Below are positions 41,748-51,186 of a stretch of DNA of 64,000 nucleotides, piece after piece (position 1 is the first letter of the stretch; the number at the start of each line of letters is the position of its first letter). This DNA comes from Eudorina sp. 2006-703-Eu-15 (lineage: Eukaryota; Chlorophyta; Chlorophyceae; Chlamydomonadales; Volvocaceae). The stretch lies in the NCBI GenBank assembly GCA_003117195.1, contig BDSI01000198.1:1-64000 (forward strand), read 5' to 3'. A program made the translations under genes and the position numbers. Under the pieces are notes generated by a model. The model did no database searches. It worked only from the letters and a program-made list of their open reading frames with translations, and was not told the origin of the DNA.

Positions 41748-44700
41748 GCCGCCAGCCTCGTGCGCCCACCCTCCGGCTGCTGACAGTCAACGTCAACGGC
41801 TTGAAGGGGGAGCGCACACCCCGGCTGCTCTGCTATTTGAAGCACGTAGCCCGCAACCCGGATGTCACGTTTGTCCAGGAAGCCAAACTGGGCAGCAAGG
41901 AGGATCTGCAGGCAGCACTGCAGCGGGGGGAGGGCCCGGGCGCGCCGTGGAAAGGCCGGTGGGCGTACAGCCCGGGCAGTGCTCACAGCCGGGGCACAGC
42001 CATCCTGGTTCGCCCCGGGCTGGCCTTACCTGGCCTCGTGCAACAAGGCTCCAAACAGGACGACGCTGGCCGTGTCGTCTGCTGGGACTGGGATGTCCTG
42101 CACCTTCGGCTGCGGCTCCTCAGTGTGTATGCCCCGCCAGCAGCAGCCGAAAAGCCAGACTTCTTCACAGGGCTGCAGCCATACTTGGACACCGACCGCC
42201 ACGTCATACTTGGGGGCGACCTCAACTGCACTCTGGGCCCATCGGAGGAAGCCGAAATGTCTCGTAACAGGGCGGCCGGCCGGCAGCAGCTCCAGCACCT
42301 TCTCTCCGCTGCAGACCTGGTGGACCCCTGGCCCGCGGGTCGGCCCGACCATGGCTACACTTATCCAGCCGCCGCCAACCGGGCGGCCACCGCCCGCCTG
42401 GATCGCTGGCTGATCAGCCGGCCACTGGCTGCATACGTGGCCCACATACAGCTTGCCCCGGGGGCGCCCGGTGACCATCATGGTGTCCTGCTCGAGCTGG
42501 CGCTGCCTGGCCTGCCCCCTCTCGGCCGCAGCGGCTGGATGTTTCCCACCTATCTCCTCTACCATCCCAGCCTGCTGCCGCGCCTCAAGGCTGCGGTCCA
42601 GTCCGAGCTCCAGGCGGGCCAACAACGTGTTCCCCCCGTGGATGCCAGGGAAACTTGGGAGTGGGTCAAAGGCCGGCTGCGGCTGGTGGCTGACCAGCTC
42701 CACCGCCAGCATCTCCGCGAGCAAGTGGCCGACCTTCGTGCTGCACAGCAGGCCGCAGCCGCAGCTCTGGCGGCCCAGCATGGCAGTGCCCCTGGCTCTC
42801 CTGTTAGCCTGGACGCCGCTCGTGCCTGCAAGCAGCTGGCTGACAGTGTGGCCCAGGCCTCAACCCGCCGCAATGCCGCCCTGGATGCCGCCTACACCCG
42901 GCATGGAGACAAAGGCACCGGCTGGTTCCACCAGCTCGGCCGGGAGGCTAAGGTCAGGGAACCCATCACCCACCTGCTCGCCCCAGGGCAGCCCGAGCCA
43001 GTCCCCCTGACCAGCGCGAATGCCGGTGAGACCATCACCACGGCCGCCCACGCCATGTACAGCAGTGACAGCCCCACGGGCCTGTTCCGAGTTGGGGAGG
43101 TGGACCCCGCTGCCCAGGACCTGCTCCTCAGCCACCTCCGCCGGAGACTGCCAGACGACCTGCGGGACAGCTCTGATGGCGCAGGGGCCCAGGGGGAACT
43201 CCAGTTGGAGGAACTCATGATGGCCCTGGCTTCATGCCAGAATGGCAAGGCCCCGGGTTCGGATGGTGTCCCGTACGAGGTCTATCGTGTCCTGTGGGAG
43301 CAGCTGGGGCCGCCGCTCCTTGCAGCCGCCAATGAAGCCTTCCACCAGGGCTCCGTCGCCTCCGGGGCGGCCGCTGCTGCATCCCTGCCCCGCAGCTGGC
43401 GTGAAGGGATCATCTCTCTCATCTATAAGGGGAAGCGCCTGCCTCGGCCGGACCTCAGCAGCTACCGGCCCATCACCCTCCTGCAGTGTGACTACAAAAT
43501 CGTCTGCAAGGTGGTCAGCAATCGCCTCCAGCCGGCCCTGGATTACCTGGTGGACCCGCTCCAAACAGCCTTTATCGCGGGGCGAGATATCCGGGACAAC
43601 ATCCTGTACCACCTGGCCCTGGCTGAGCATGTGCACCAGTCCCAGCAATCCGCGGCCCTCCTCTTCCTGGACATTGAGAAAGCCTACGACCGGGTCCACC
43701 GCCCGTGGCTGTACCGAGTGGTGGAGTCCAAGGGCTTTGGGCCCAACATGCAGCGGTGGATCCGCCTCCTCACGTCCGATGGGTCTTCCCGTGTTGTGGT
43801 CAACGGCCAGCTGTCCGCCCCGTTCCCGGTCCGGAACGGCCTCGAGCAGGGCAGCACCCTGTCGCCCGTCCTCTGGGTCCTGCAGCTTGAGCCACTCACG
43901 GCGTACCTGCACCATCTGTGCGCCTCAGGCCAGCTACGCACACCCACCCTCCCCAGTGGACAGCCTGCCCCGCCCGTGTCGCACCATGCTGACGATACTG
44001 TCCTCACGGTCCGGGACGTTGACGAGGACGGCCCCGTCGCCAAAGCAGCGGTCCAGCTCTTCTGCCGGGCCAGTAACGCCAAGGAGAATGCCAGCAAAAG
44101 CAAGGGGCTGGTGCTCGGCACCCACCGTGTGGTCTGGGGTGTGAATGAGGCAACGGGCGCCAAATTCCCTCTCCCTGGGGAGGAGCCGCCCCGCCACCTT
44201 GGGGTACCGCTCACCACTGACACCACCCTGGCGGCCAACCTCTGCTACGCCAGCCGTATCCAACGGCTGAACAACATCGGGCAGGTGTGGCGGCGGCATG
44301 GCCTCAGCTTCGTTGGCAGGGTCCACGTGGCCAAGCAGGTATTGGGCAATGCCCTTGCCTTCCACTTCTCCTTTGTCCAGCCCTCCCCACCCCAGCTGGC
44401 AGCGCTGCGGAAGTGCATCGACGGCTTCACAGCCTGGTCGTTGCTGCCTGAAGATGCTACCCTGGTGTGCAATGGTCGTGCACTGCTGAAGCCGGATCCA
44501 GTGGTGGCATACCAAGACCACGAGTGTGGCGGGGTTGGCCACATTGACCTTGACTCCTTCCTTGCAGCGCTGCATGGCAAGACCCTGGCACAGTTAGCCC
44601 AACCAGGCCGGCAGCCCTGGAAGCTGATCATGCGCTCCCTCTTCGCTAACTGGGCCCCCCGAGGGACCACCGGCTGGGGTTGGGTGTATGGGACGGTGGA

Positions 44701-46648
44701 CCCACCGGCAAACCTGCCCCCGTACCTGGCTAGCCTGGTGACATCCTTCCGGGCCTCACAGCCCCGCCGGCTGCCTTACCCTGAGGGCACTGACGCGCGG
44801 GCGCTGCTGCATGAGCCGCTGTACTACAATGCAGCCCTTCGGGACCCAGTCACAGGACAGCCATTCCAGCCCCCCGGTATGCCTGAGGGCGGACCCATCG
44901 ACGCACCGTGCACCGTGGCAGCCCTGCGTGCAGCCCCAGCCCTGGCCCAGCGTGACCCCCAACTGCAGGCTGTGCTGGCCGCCGTGCCTCCAGACTGGCA
45001 CCAGCTCCTGCCAGGTGGCCTCCTCACCGCAGAACTTCCTGAAGCAGCAAATTGGCAAGTGTCACTGGACAGCAACTGGGTCCGCAGCCCGTCCGGAGCT
45101 CTACTGGCTGCCCTGCCCAGCGGCCGCCTCGTCACCCCTGAACCAACAGCGGCCGGGGCAGCGGCCCCTGAAGCGTGGCTGGCGGCCTGTGTCCTGCCAG
45201 GCAAAAAGCCGCGCCGCTTCTGGTCCCTGGCGGAGCGGCTGGCGTACCAGGCTGCCCCACCGGCTGAGCGGCCGGCCTTGTGGCCAACCGAGAACCAGCT
45301 CCTGGGCCCCTGGAGCGAGGTGCAGTGCCACCCCCTCAGTCATGGCCACGGCACCCTGCCACTGGTACACTACACAGTCTGCGAAACCCGCCGCCGTCTC
45401 ACAGCTGCACGCCTGGCTTTGGGAGACCACGGCCCAGGACCCCTGACGCCCGCTGCGTGGCCTACACTCCCGGGTAATCGCAGTGCACTCACGGTCCTGG
45501 AGGAGGAATGGAGACGGCAGCATGCAGCCAATCGGGCCCCCAGCCATAGCAGCTGGTTCAGGATGCACCCAGTCCAGCCTGCAGCCTGGATGCGGCCACG
45601 TTGCAACCCACTCTCCCCGTTCACAGCCAGTGTCACTCAGCTGCCGGCAACTCAGCGGCGTCCTCACAGCCGGGGGGACCCAGGGGCAGGCCCCTCGACA
45701 GCTGGGCCATCTACCTTCATCAACCAACCCCCCGCAGGGCCGCTGCAAGGGAGCCCGCCGGACCTACCCGATCAGCTGGCCCCCGTGGACCCACCCGCCC
45801 CGCCGGACCCACCTGACCTGCCAGACCCACCTGAACCGCCTGAACCGCCAGACCCGCCGGGCTTGGGTGCACCCACGGCGGCCCAGAAGCACAAGACCTG
45901 GCAGCGGCTGTGGGACAGCCCGGCCAGCAACCGGGCCAAGGCCCTGGTGTGGCGTCTGCAGCATGCACGGCTCCCGTGCGGCCTGTACCTCACAACCAAA
46001 GGCCGGCCGGACCGCGCCGCCTGCAGCAACCCACCCTGCCAACAGCCACAGCAGCAGCCACAGCAGCAGCAGCCGCGGCGATGGCGGCCAGAACCGTGCA
46101 TGGACAGCTTGACCCACATCTTTGTGACCTGCCCGGCGTACAAGGGTGCTCGTGAGTGGCTGGTGGCTCTCTGGGGGGCCATCACCGGGGGGCCCGGCCC
46201 CCCAATGATGAGCGTTGAACTGCTGCTGGGAGACTGGGCCGCCGCCTGGGGCCAGTACCCAACCAGCCCGGGCCTGCAAACCCTCTGGACCGCCCTTCGG
46301 GCCACCTGGCTGTGGGCCGTCTGGTGCCACCACCAAGCCGCTGACACCGAGCCCTGCCCCTCCGAAGCGGTCGTCACCCAGGTGGTCAGCGAGCTCCAAC
46401 GGCTCATGTGGGCGCATTTCCGGATGGCAGCGTTGCCCGATGACACCATGGCTGGGTTGCCACTCTCACACATCACCGCCCAGCTGAAGACAGCTCCGCT
46501 GGACGCCTTCGAAGCCTCATGGGCGCATGAAGGTGTCCTGTGCTCTGTCGAGCGTGCCGAAGGGCAGGCGCCCAGGCTGCGGGTCCATCTGTCCCTGGCC
46601 CACCCTGTGCCAGCCCCACAGGCTGCCGCCGCAGTAATGTCAGATTAG
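41744..46648 (+). CDS. LINE ORF2: endonuclease-reverse transcriptase
   Basis: This intact 1634-residue ORF2 would nick the target and prime cDNA synthesis from the nick. Residues 10-250 are an AP-type endonuclease: LLTVNVNGL (N16), VQEAKL (E46), ILGGDLNC (D159, N161) and a terminal GDHH (D244, H245). Residues about 280-400 are a helical linker. The reverse transcriptase covers about 500-790: SSYRPITLLQ, QTAFIAGRDI, FLDIEKAYDR (D643), GLEQGSTLSP and HHADDT (D750, D751). Residues 1349-1374 are a Pro-rich DPP/EPP linker. The C-terminus has C1427, C1432, H1458 and C1463 around a Gln-rich insert, resembling the zf-RVT finger of L1-like elements. I see no RNase H. Start at 41744 is chosen because the endonuclease begins at once and the ATGA junction is conserved. 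Confidence 0.93.
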   Translation: MSRQPRAPTLRLLTVNVNGLKGERTPRLLCYLKHVARNPDVTFVQEAKLGSKEDLQAALQRGEGPGAPWKGRWAYSPGSAHSRGTAILVRPGLALPGLVQQGSKQDDAGRVVCWDWDVLHLRLRLLSVYAPPAAAEKPDFFTGLQPYLDTDRHVILGGDLNCTLGPSEEAEMSRNRAAGRQQLQHLLSAADLVDPWPAGRPDHGYTYPAAANRAATARLDRWLISRPLAAYVAHIQLAPGAPGDHHGVLLELALPGLPPLGRSGWMFPTYLLYHPSLLPRLKAAVQSELQAGQQRVPPVDARETWEWVKGRLRLVADQLHRQHLREQVADLRAAQQAAAAALAAQHGSAPGSPVSLDAARACKQLADSVAQASTRRNAALDAAYTRHGDKGTGWFHQLGREAKVREPITHLLAPGQPEPVPLTSANAGETITTAAHAMYSSDSPTGLFRVGEVDPAAQDLLLSHLRRRLPDDLRDSSDGAGAQGELQLEELMMALASCQNGKAPGSDGVPYEVYRVLWEQLGPPLLAAANEAFHQGSVASGAAAAASLPRSWREGIISLIYKGKRLPRPDLSSYRPITLLQCDYKIVCKVVSNRLQPALDYLVDPLQTAFIAGRDIRDNILYHLALAEHVHQSQQSAALLFLDIEKAYDRVHRPWLYRVVESKGFGPNMQRWIRLLTSDGSSRVVVNGQLSAPFPVRNGLEQGSTLSPVLWVLQLEPLTAYLHHLCASGQLRTPTLPSGQPAPPVSHHADDTVLTVRDVDEDGPVAKAAVQLFCRASNAKENASKSKGLVLGTHRVVWGVNEATGAKFPLPGEEPPRHLGVPLTTDTTLAANLCYASRIQRLNNIGQVWRRHGLSFVGRVHVAKQVLGNALAFHFSFVQPSPPQLAALRKCIDGFTAWSLLPEDATLVCNGRALLKPDPVVAYQDHECGGVGHIDLDSFLAALHGKTLAQLAQPGRQPWKLIMRSLFANWAPRGTTGWGWVYGTVDPPANLPPYLASLVTSFRASQPRRLPYPEGTDARALLHEPLYYNAALRDPVTGQPFQPPGMPEGGPIDAPCTVAALRAAPALAQRDPQLQAVLAAVPPDWHQLLPGGLLTAELPEAANWQVSLDSNWVRSPSGALLAALPSGRLVTPEPTAAGAAAPEAWLAACVLPGKKPRRFWSLAERLAYQAAPPAERPALWPTENQLLGPWSEVQCHPLSHGHGTLPLVHYTVCETRRRLTAARLALGDHGPGPLTPAAWPTLPGNRSALTVLEEEWRRQHAANRAPSHSSWFRMHPVQPAAWMRPRCNPLSPFTASVTQLPATQRRPHSRGDPGAGPSTAGPSTFINQPPAGPLQGSPPDLPDQLAPVDPPAPPDPPDLPDPPEPPEPPDPPGLGAPTAAQKHKTWQRLWDSPASNRAKALVWRLQHARLPCGLYLTTKGRPDRAACSNPPCQQPQQQPQQQQPRRWRPEPCMDSLTHIFVTCPAYKGAREWLVALWGAITGGPGPPMMSVELLLGDWAAAWGQYPTSPGLQTLWTALRATWLWAVWCHHQAADTEPCPSEAVVTQVVSELQRLMWAHFRMAALPDDTMAGLPLSHITAQLKTAPLDAFEASWAHEGVLCSVERAEGQAPRLRVHLSLAHPVPAPQAAAAVMSD
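46022..46132 (+). other. ORF2 C-terminal Cys/His finger with Gln insert
   Basis: This sub-region encodes CSNPPC, a CAG-repeat Gln/Pro tract, RRWRPEPC and SLTHIFVTC. The spacing C-x4-C, then about 25 residues to H-x4-C, fits a zf-RVT-like finger stretched by the Gln tract. Tract length differs between copies: L, B and O short; J and A longer. Confidence 0.65.
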
Positions 46649-47678
46649 TTCCAGCTCGCAGCTACAGCTACAGCATCAGCATCAGCTCAGTCCAGCTCAG
46701 GGGGGTTTGGTGTGTGAGCCGTTTCCGGTTTGTGTAGGGCAGAAGTGAAAGGGGGTTTCAGTTCGGCTTTGTGTGGGGGCCTCGAGGGCGCTGGGGTCTA
46801 GGGGGGCCAGTGTTGTAGGGGTGAGGGCCTCCAGGGTTGGGTTTGGCGAGGGAGGGGTGTTCCTGCTTGCTGCGCCCCGCAGGGTACCAGCCCTGGACGT
46901 TCCCCTTGCTCGTGGCGTGCTCGTGCTCTGCCGGGCCGGCGTCTGTTGGCGTGGCTGGCGGAGCGGCGCCCTGTTGTGCGGCCCTGCGGTGTGCTCGTGC
47001 TCGAGACCCTACCGAGCGGCACCCGGGTTCGGCCGTGACGTGCTTGGCGCCTTGGTGTGCTCGTGCCCTGGCCTCCTGTGCCTTGGGCGGCACCTCGGTG
47101 ATTGTGGGTTCGTGCGAGCCTGGGGGGGCTGTTTTTTGGGGGGTGGGGGTTTGGGTTCCTTCTGTTGGGCGGTCTGGTGTGTCCCCTTCTGTTGGGAGTT
47201 CCGGTGTTCCCTGGGGCTGCTGCAGGTTGTTCCTTCCGTTGTTTGCTTTGAGTCTTCTGTGGCTGCTGCAGTTGGGTGTTGCCCTGCTTCTTTGGGTAGT
47301 GTTTGCCTCGTTGCTGTGTTCTGGTTTTGTAGCTGTTTTTCTTTTTTTTTTTGTTTTTTTGTTTTTGGTTGTGGGTTGGTGGGTGGGTCGTCTTTGGCCT
47401 TCCGTCTCGCCTGTTGGCCTGGAGTAGGAGGTGCGGCCTTGTTGTGCCGATTTGCCGCTTTGGGAGCTTTTCTCTCCCTCTGCCGCCCTGTCCCTGTCCC
47501 CGTCCTGTCTGTGAGGTTGGCGTTGCTTGGTTCCCTTTCCTTCTGGTTGGTGCCTCTGGGGCTCGGTTGCGGTGTGGTGGTCTTTGCTTGCTGTCTGGCC
47601 TTCTTCCCGGCTTGCTGCTTGGTCTGCTTCCGTCCCTTTGTCCTTGTAACGTCCCTCTCAGAAAAAAAAAAAAAAAAA
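46649..47678 (+). other. 3'UTR and A-tail of element L
   Basis: This is about 1013 bp after TAG, G/T-rich, with a T-rich stretch near 47335-47365, ending TAACGTCCCTCTCAG and A17 (47662-47678). All LINE copies share this end, so it probably carries the signal recognised by the reverse transcriptase. Open frames on both strands are not kept in step between copies, so I treat it as noncoding. Confidence 0.85.
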
Positions 47679-48876
47679 GGGTGGGCCAGGGACAGATGGA
47701 CCCGCAGCCTGGGTGCCTGCCCCTCGGCACGCTCGACAGAGCACAGGACACCTTCATGCGCCCATGAGGCTTCGAAGGCGTCCAGCGGAGCTGTCTTCAG
47801 CTGGGCGGTGATGTGAGAGAGTGGCAACCCAGCCATGGTGTCGTCGGGCAACGCTGCCATCCGGAAATGCGCCCACATGAGCCGTTGGAGCTCGCTGACC
47901 ACCTGGGTGACGACCGCTTCGGAGGGGCAGGGCGCGGTGTCAGCGGCTTGGTGGTGGCACCAGACGGCCCACAGCCAGGTGGCCCGAAGGGCGGTCCAGA
48001 GGGTTTGCAGGCCCGGGCTGGGAGGGTACTGGCCCCAGGCGGCGGCCCAGTCTCCCAGCAGCAGTTCAACGCTCATCATTGGGGGGCCGGGCCCCCCGGT
48101 GATGGCCCCCCAGAGAGCCACCAGCCACTCACGAGCACCCTGGTACGCCGGGCAGGCCACAAAGATGTGGGTCAAGCTGTCCACGCAAGGTTCTGGCCGC
48201 CATCGCCGCGGCTGCTGCTGCTGTGGCTGCTGCTGTGGCTGTTGGCAGGGTGGGTGGCTGCAGGCGGCGCGGTCCGGCCGGCCTTTGGTTGCGAGGTACA
48301 GGCCGCACGGGAGCCGTGCATGCTGTAGTCGCCACACCAGGGCCTTGGCCCGGTTGCTGGCCGGGCTGTCCCACAGCCGCTGCCAGGTCTTGTGCTTCTG
48401 GGCCGCCGTGGGTGCACCCAAGCCCGGCGGGTCTGGTGGTTCAGGCGGGTCAGGTGTGTCCGGCAGGTCAGGTGGGTCCGGCGGGGCGGGTGGGTCCACG
48501 GGGGCCAGCTGATCGGGTAGGTCCGGCGGGCTCCATTGCAGCGGCCCTGCAGGGGGGTGGTTGATGAAGGTAGATGGCCCAGCTGTCGAGGGGCCTGCCC
48601 CTGGGTCCCCCCGGCTGTGAGGACGCCGCTGAGTTGCCGGCAGCTGAGTGACACTGGCTGTGAACGAGGAGAGTGGGTTGCAACGTGGCCGCATCCAGGC
48701 TGCAGGCTGGACTGGGTGCATCCTGAACCAGCTGCTACGGCTGGGGGCCCGATTGGCTGCATGCTGCCGTCTCCATTCCTCCTCCAGGACCGTGAGTGCA
48801 CTGCGATTACCCGGGAGTGTAGGCCACGCAGCGGGCGTCAGGGGTCCTGGGCCATGGTCTCCCAAAGCCAGGCGTG

Positions 48877-49111
48877 GCCTGGCAAGTTGTCAGGGGTGTG
48901 ACGAGAAGGAGGGTGCCCACCCGTCCCTGTCCCGTCTGGAGGTTTACAAGACTCTCACCCATCCTAAGTCATCCAGCTGGCCTGTGGAGACGCCCAGAAG
49001 CCCGGCCCGCTAGCCGCTCGTGGAGTAGTGGCAGCATCAGAGGACCGCCAGACAACATAAAAGAAAGGCACCCCGTCCCGAGTCCTGGTTCCTTCAGAAA
49101 AAAAAAAAAAA
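48877..49111 (+). mobile_element. SINE 3' half inserted in copy M
   Basis: This is SINE sequence from GGCAAGTTGTCAGGGG to CCTTCAG plus A14, with AGGCGTG duplicated (48870-48876 and 49112-49118). The tRNA-like head is lost by 5' truncation. Confidence 0.88.
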
Positions 49112-49194
49112 AGGCGTGCAGCTGTGAGACGGCGGCGGGTTTCGCACACTGTGTAGTGCACCAGTGGCAGGGTGCCGTGGCCATGACTGAGGGG

Positions 49195-49212
49195 TTTTTT
49201 TTTTTTCTGAGA
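49195..49212 (-). mobile_element. 18-bp ultra-truncated LINE insertion
   Basis: T12 and CTGAGA sit in ORF2 of copy M, with GGGG on the left and GGGGG on the right where the intact sequence has five G. Only six bases of the element remain. The same site in the block near 12133 carries A13 on the opposite strand. Confidence 0.82.
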
Positions 49213-50404
49213 GGGGGTGGCACTGCACCTCGCTCCAGGGGCCCAGGAGCTGGTTCTCGGTTGGCCACAAGGCCGGCCGCTCAGCCGGTGGGGCAGCCTG
49301 GTACACTAAACGCTCCGCCAGGGACCAGAAGCGGCGCGGCTTTTTGCCTGGCAGAACACAGGCCGCCAGCCATGCTTCAGGGGCCGCCGGCCCGGCCGCT
49401 GCTGGTTCAGGGGTAACGAGGCGGCCGCTGGGCAGGGCAGCCAGTAGAGCTCCGGACGGGCTGCGGACCCAGTTGCTGTCCAGTGACACTTGCCAATTTG
49501 CTGCTTCAGGAAGTTCTGCGGTGAGGAGGCCACCTGGCAGGAGCTGTTGCCAGTCTGGAGGCACGGCGGCCAGCACAGCCTGCAGTTGGGGGTCACGCTG
49601 GGCCAGGGCTGGGGCTGCACGCAGGGCTGCCACGGTGCACGGTGCGTCGATGGGTCCGTCCTCAGGCATACCGGGGGGCTGGAATGGCTGTCCTGTCACT
49701 GGGTCCCGAAGGGCTGCATTGTAGTACAGCGGCTCATGCAGCAGCGCCCGCGCGTCAGTGCCCTCAGGGTAAGGCAGCCGGCAGGGCTGTGAGGCCCGGA
49801 AGGATGTCACCAGGCTGGCCAGGTACGGGGGCAGGTTTGCCGGTGGGTCCACCGTCCCATACACCCAACCCCAGCCGGTGGCCCCTCGGGGGGCCCAGTT
49901 AGCGAAGAGGGAGCGCATGATCAGCTTCCAGGGCTGCCGGCCTGGTTGGGCTAACTGCGTCAGGGTCTTGCCATGCAGCGCTGCAAGGAAGGAGTCAAGG
50001 TCAATGTGGCCAACCCCGCCACACTCGTGGTCTTGGCATGCCACCACTGGATCCGGCTTCAGCAGTGCACGACCATTGCACACCAGGGTAGCATCTTCAG
50101 GCAGCAACGACCAGGCTGTGAAGCCGTCGATGCACTTCCGCAGCGCTGCCAGCTGGGGTGGAGAGGGCTGGACAAAGGAGAAGTGGAAGGCAAGGGCATT
50201 GCCCAATACCTGCTTGGCCACGTGGACCCTGCCGACAAAGCTGAGGCCATGCCGCCGCCACACCTGCCCGATGTTGTTCAGCCGTTGGATACGGCTGGCG
50301 TAGCAGAGGTTGGCCGCCAGGGTGGTGTCAGTGGTGAGCGGTACCCCAAGGTGGCGGGGCGGCTCCTCCCCAGGGAGAGGGAATTTGGCGCCCGTTGCCT
50401 CATT

Positions 50405-51186
50405 TCTCTTGCTCGTGGCGTGCTCGTGCTCTGCCGGGCCGGCGTCTGTTGGCGTGGCTGGCAGAGCGGCGCCCTGTTGTGCGGCCCTGCGGTGTGCTCG
50501 TGCTCGAGACCCTACCGCGCGGCACCCGGGTTCGGCCGTGACGTGCTTGGCGCCTTGGTGTGCTCGTGCCCTGGCCTCCTATGCCTTGGGCGGCACCTCG
50601 GTGCTTTTGGGTTCGTGCGAGCCTGGGGGGTCTGTTTTTTGGGGGTGGGGGGTTTGGGTTCCTTCTGTTGGGCGGTCTGGTGTGTCTCCTTCTGTTTGGG
50701 AGTTCCGGTGTTCTCTGGGGCTGCTGCAGGTTGTTGCTTCCGTTGTTTGCTTTGTGTCTTCTGTGGCTGCTGCAGTTGGGTGTTGCCCTGCTTCTTTGGG
50801 TAGTGTTTGCCTCGTTGCTGTGTTCTGGTTTTGTAGCTGTTTTTCTTTTCTTTTTTTTGTTTGTTTTTTGTTGTTTGTTGGTGGGTGGGTCGTCTTTGGC
50901 CTTCCGTCTCGCCTGGTGGCCTGGAGTAGGAGGTGCGGCCTTGTTGTGCCGTTTTGCCGCATTGGGAGCTTTTTCTCTCCCTCTGCCGCCCTGTCCCTGT
51001 CCCCGTCCTGTCTGTGAGGTTGGCGTTGCTTGGTTCCCTTTCCTTCTGGTTGGTGCCTCTGGGGCTCGGTTGCGGTGTGGTGGTCTTTGCTTGCCGTCTG
51101 GCCTTCTTCCCGGCTTGCTGCTTGGTCTGCTTCCGTCCCTTTGTCCTTGTAACGTCCCTCTCAGAAAAAAAAAAAAACAAAAAAAA
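50405..51186 (+). mobile_element. LINE copy N (3'UTR only)
   Basis: This plus-strand 3'UTR starts at CTTGCTCGTGGCG and ends with A13-C-A8. It joins the 5' end of minus copy M on the left with shared TT bases, and ORF2 sequence of copy O on the right. Confidence 0.83.

Larger units (their letters stand above)
38266..47678 (+). mobile_element. full-length LINE (element L), potentially active
   Basis: This is the only complete copy, 9413 bp, inserted in minus copy M. Target sequence GGGT occurs at 38262-38265 and 47679-47682, as expected of a 4-5 bp duplication. Its order is: 5' repeats, 5'UTR, ORF1 (39114-41747), ORF2 (41744-46648), 3'UTR (46649-47661), A17 tail. ORF2 has an AP-like endonuclease, a reverse transcriptase with the ADD motif and a C-terminal Cys/His finger, with no RNase H seen. 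The layout fits the L1 clade broadly, and Zepp-type algal elements are the closest parallel I know. Both ORFs are open, so it may be autonomous. Confidence 0.9.
33892..50404 (-). mobile_element. LINE copy M (minus host copy of the full-length element)
   Basis: Copy M can be followed in four parts: T-tract and 3'UTR start at 33892-34059, 3'UTR and ORF2 end at 37370-38265, ORF2 at 47679-48876, and ORF2 at 49112-50404. It is interrupted by copy J, full-length element L, a SINE and an 18-bp LINE end. It is truncated in ORF2 (equivalent to about 44145). Removing the inserts restores contiguous LINE sequence, which fixes the order of events. Confidence 0.88.
38219..50404 (-). pseudogene. LINE ORF2 of minus copy M, split
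   Basis: The stop complement is at 38219-38221. The coding region resumes at 47683 beyond element L and is open for over 390 codons to 48865. It continues beyond the SINE from 49213 to 50404 with another long open stretch. It covers ORF2 from just after the reverse transcriptase to the end. With three inserts and a missing front it cannot be expressed as one protein. Confidence 0.82.

Noticed and set aside
46773..47816. Open frame of about 350 codons through the LINE 3'UTR (and similar ones in every copy)
   Set aside because: Frames shift between copies at G and T runs, both strands are open, and no domain is visible. It is best explained by composition.
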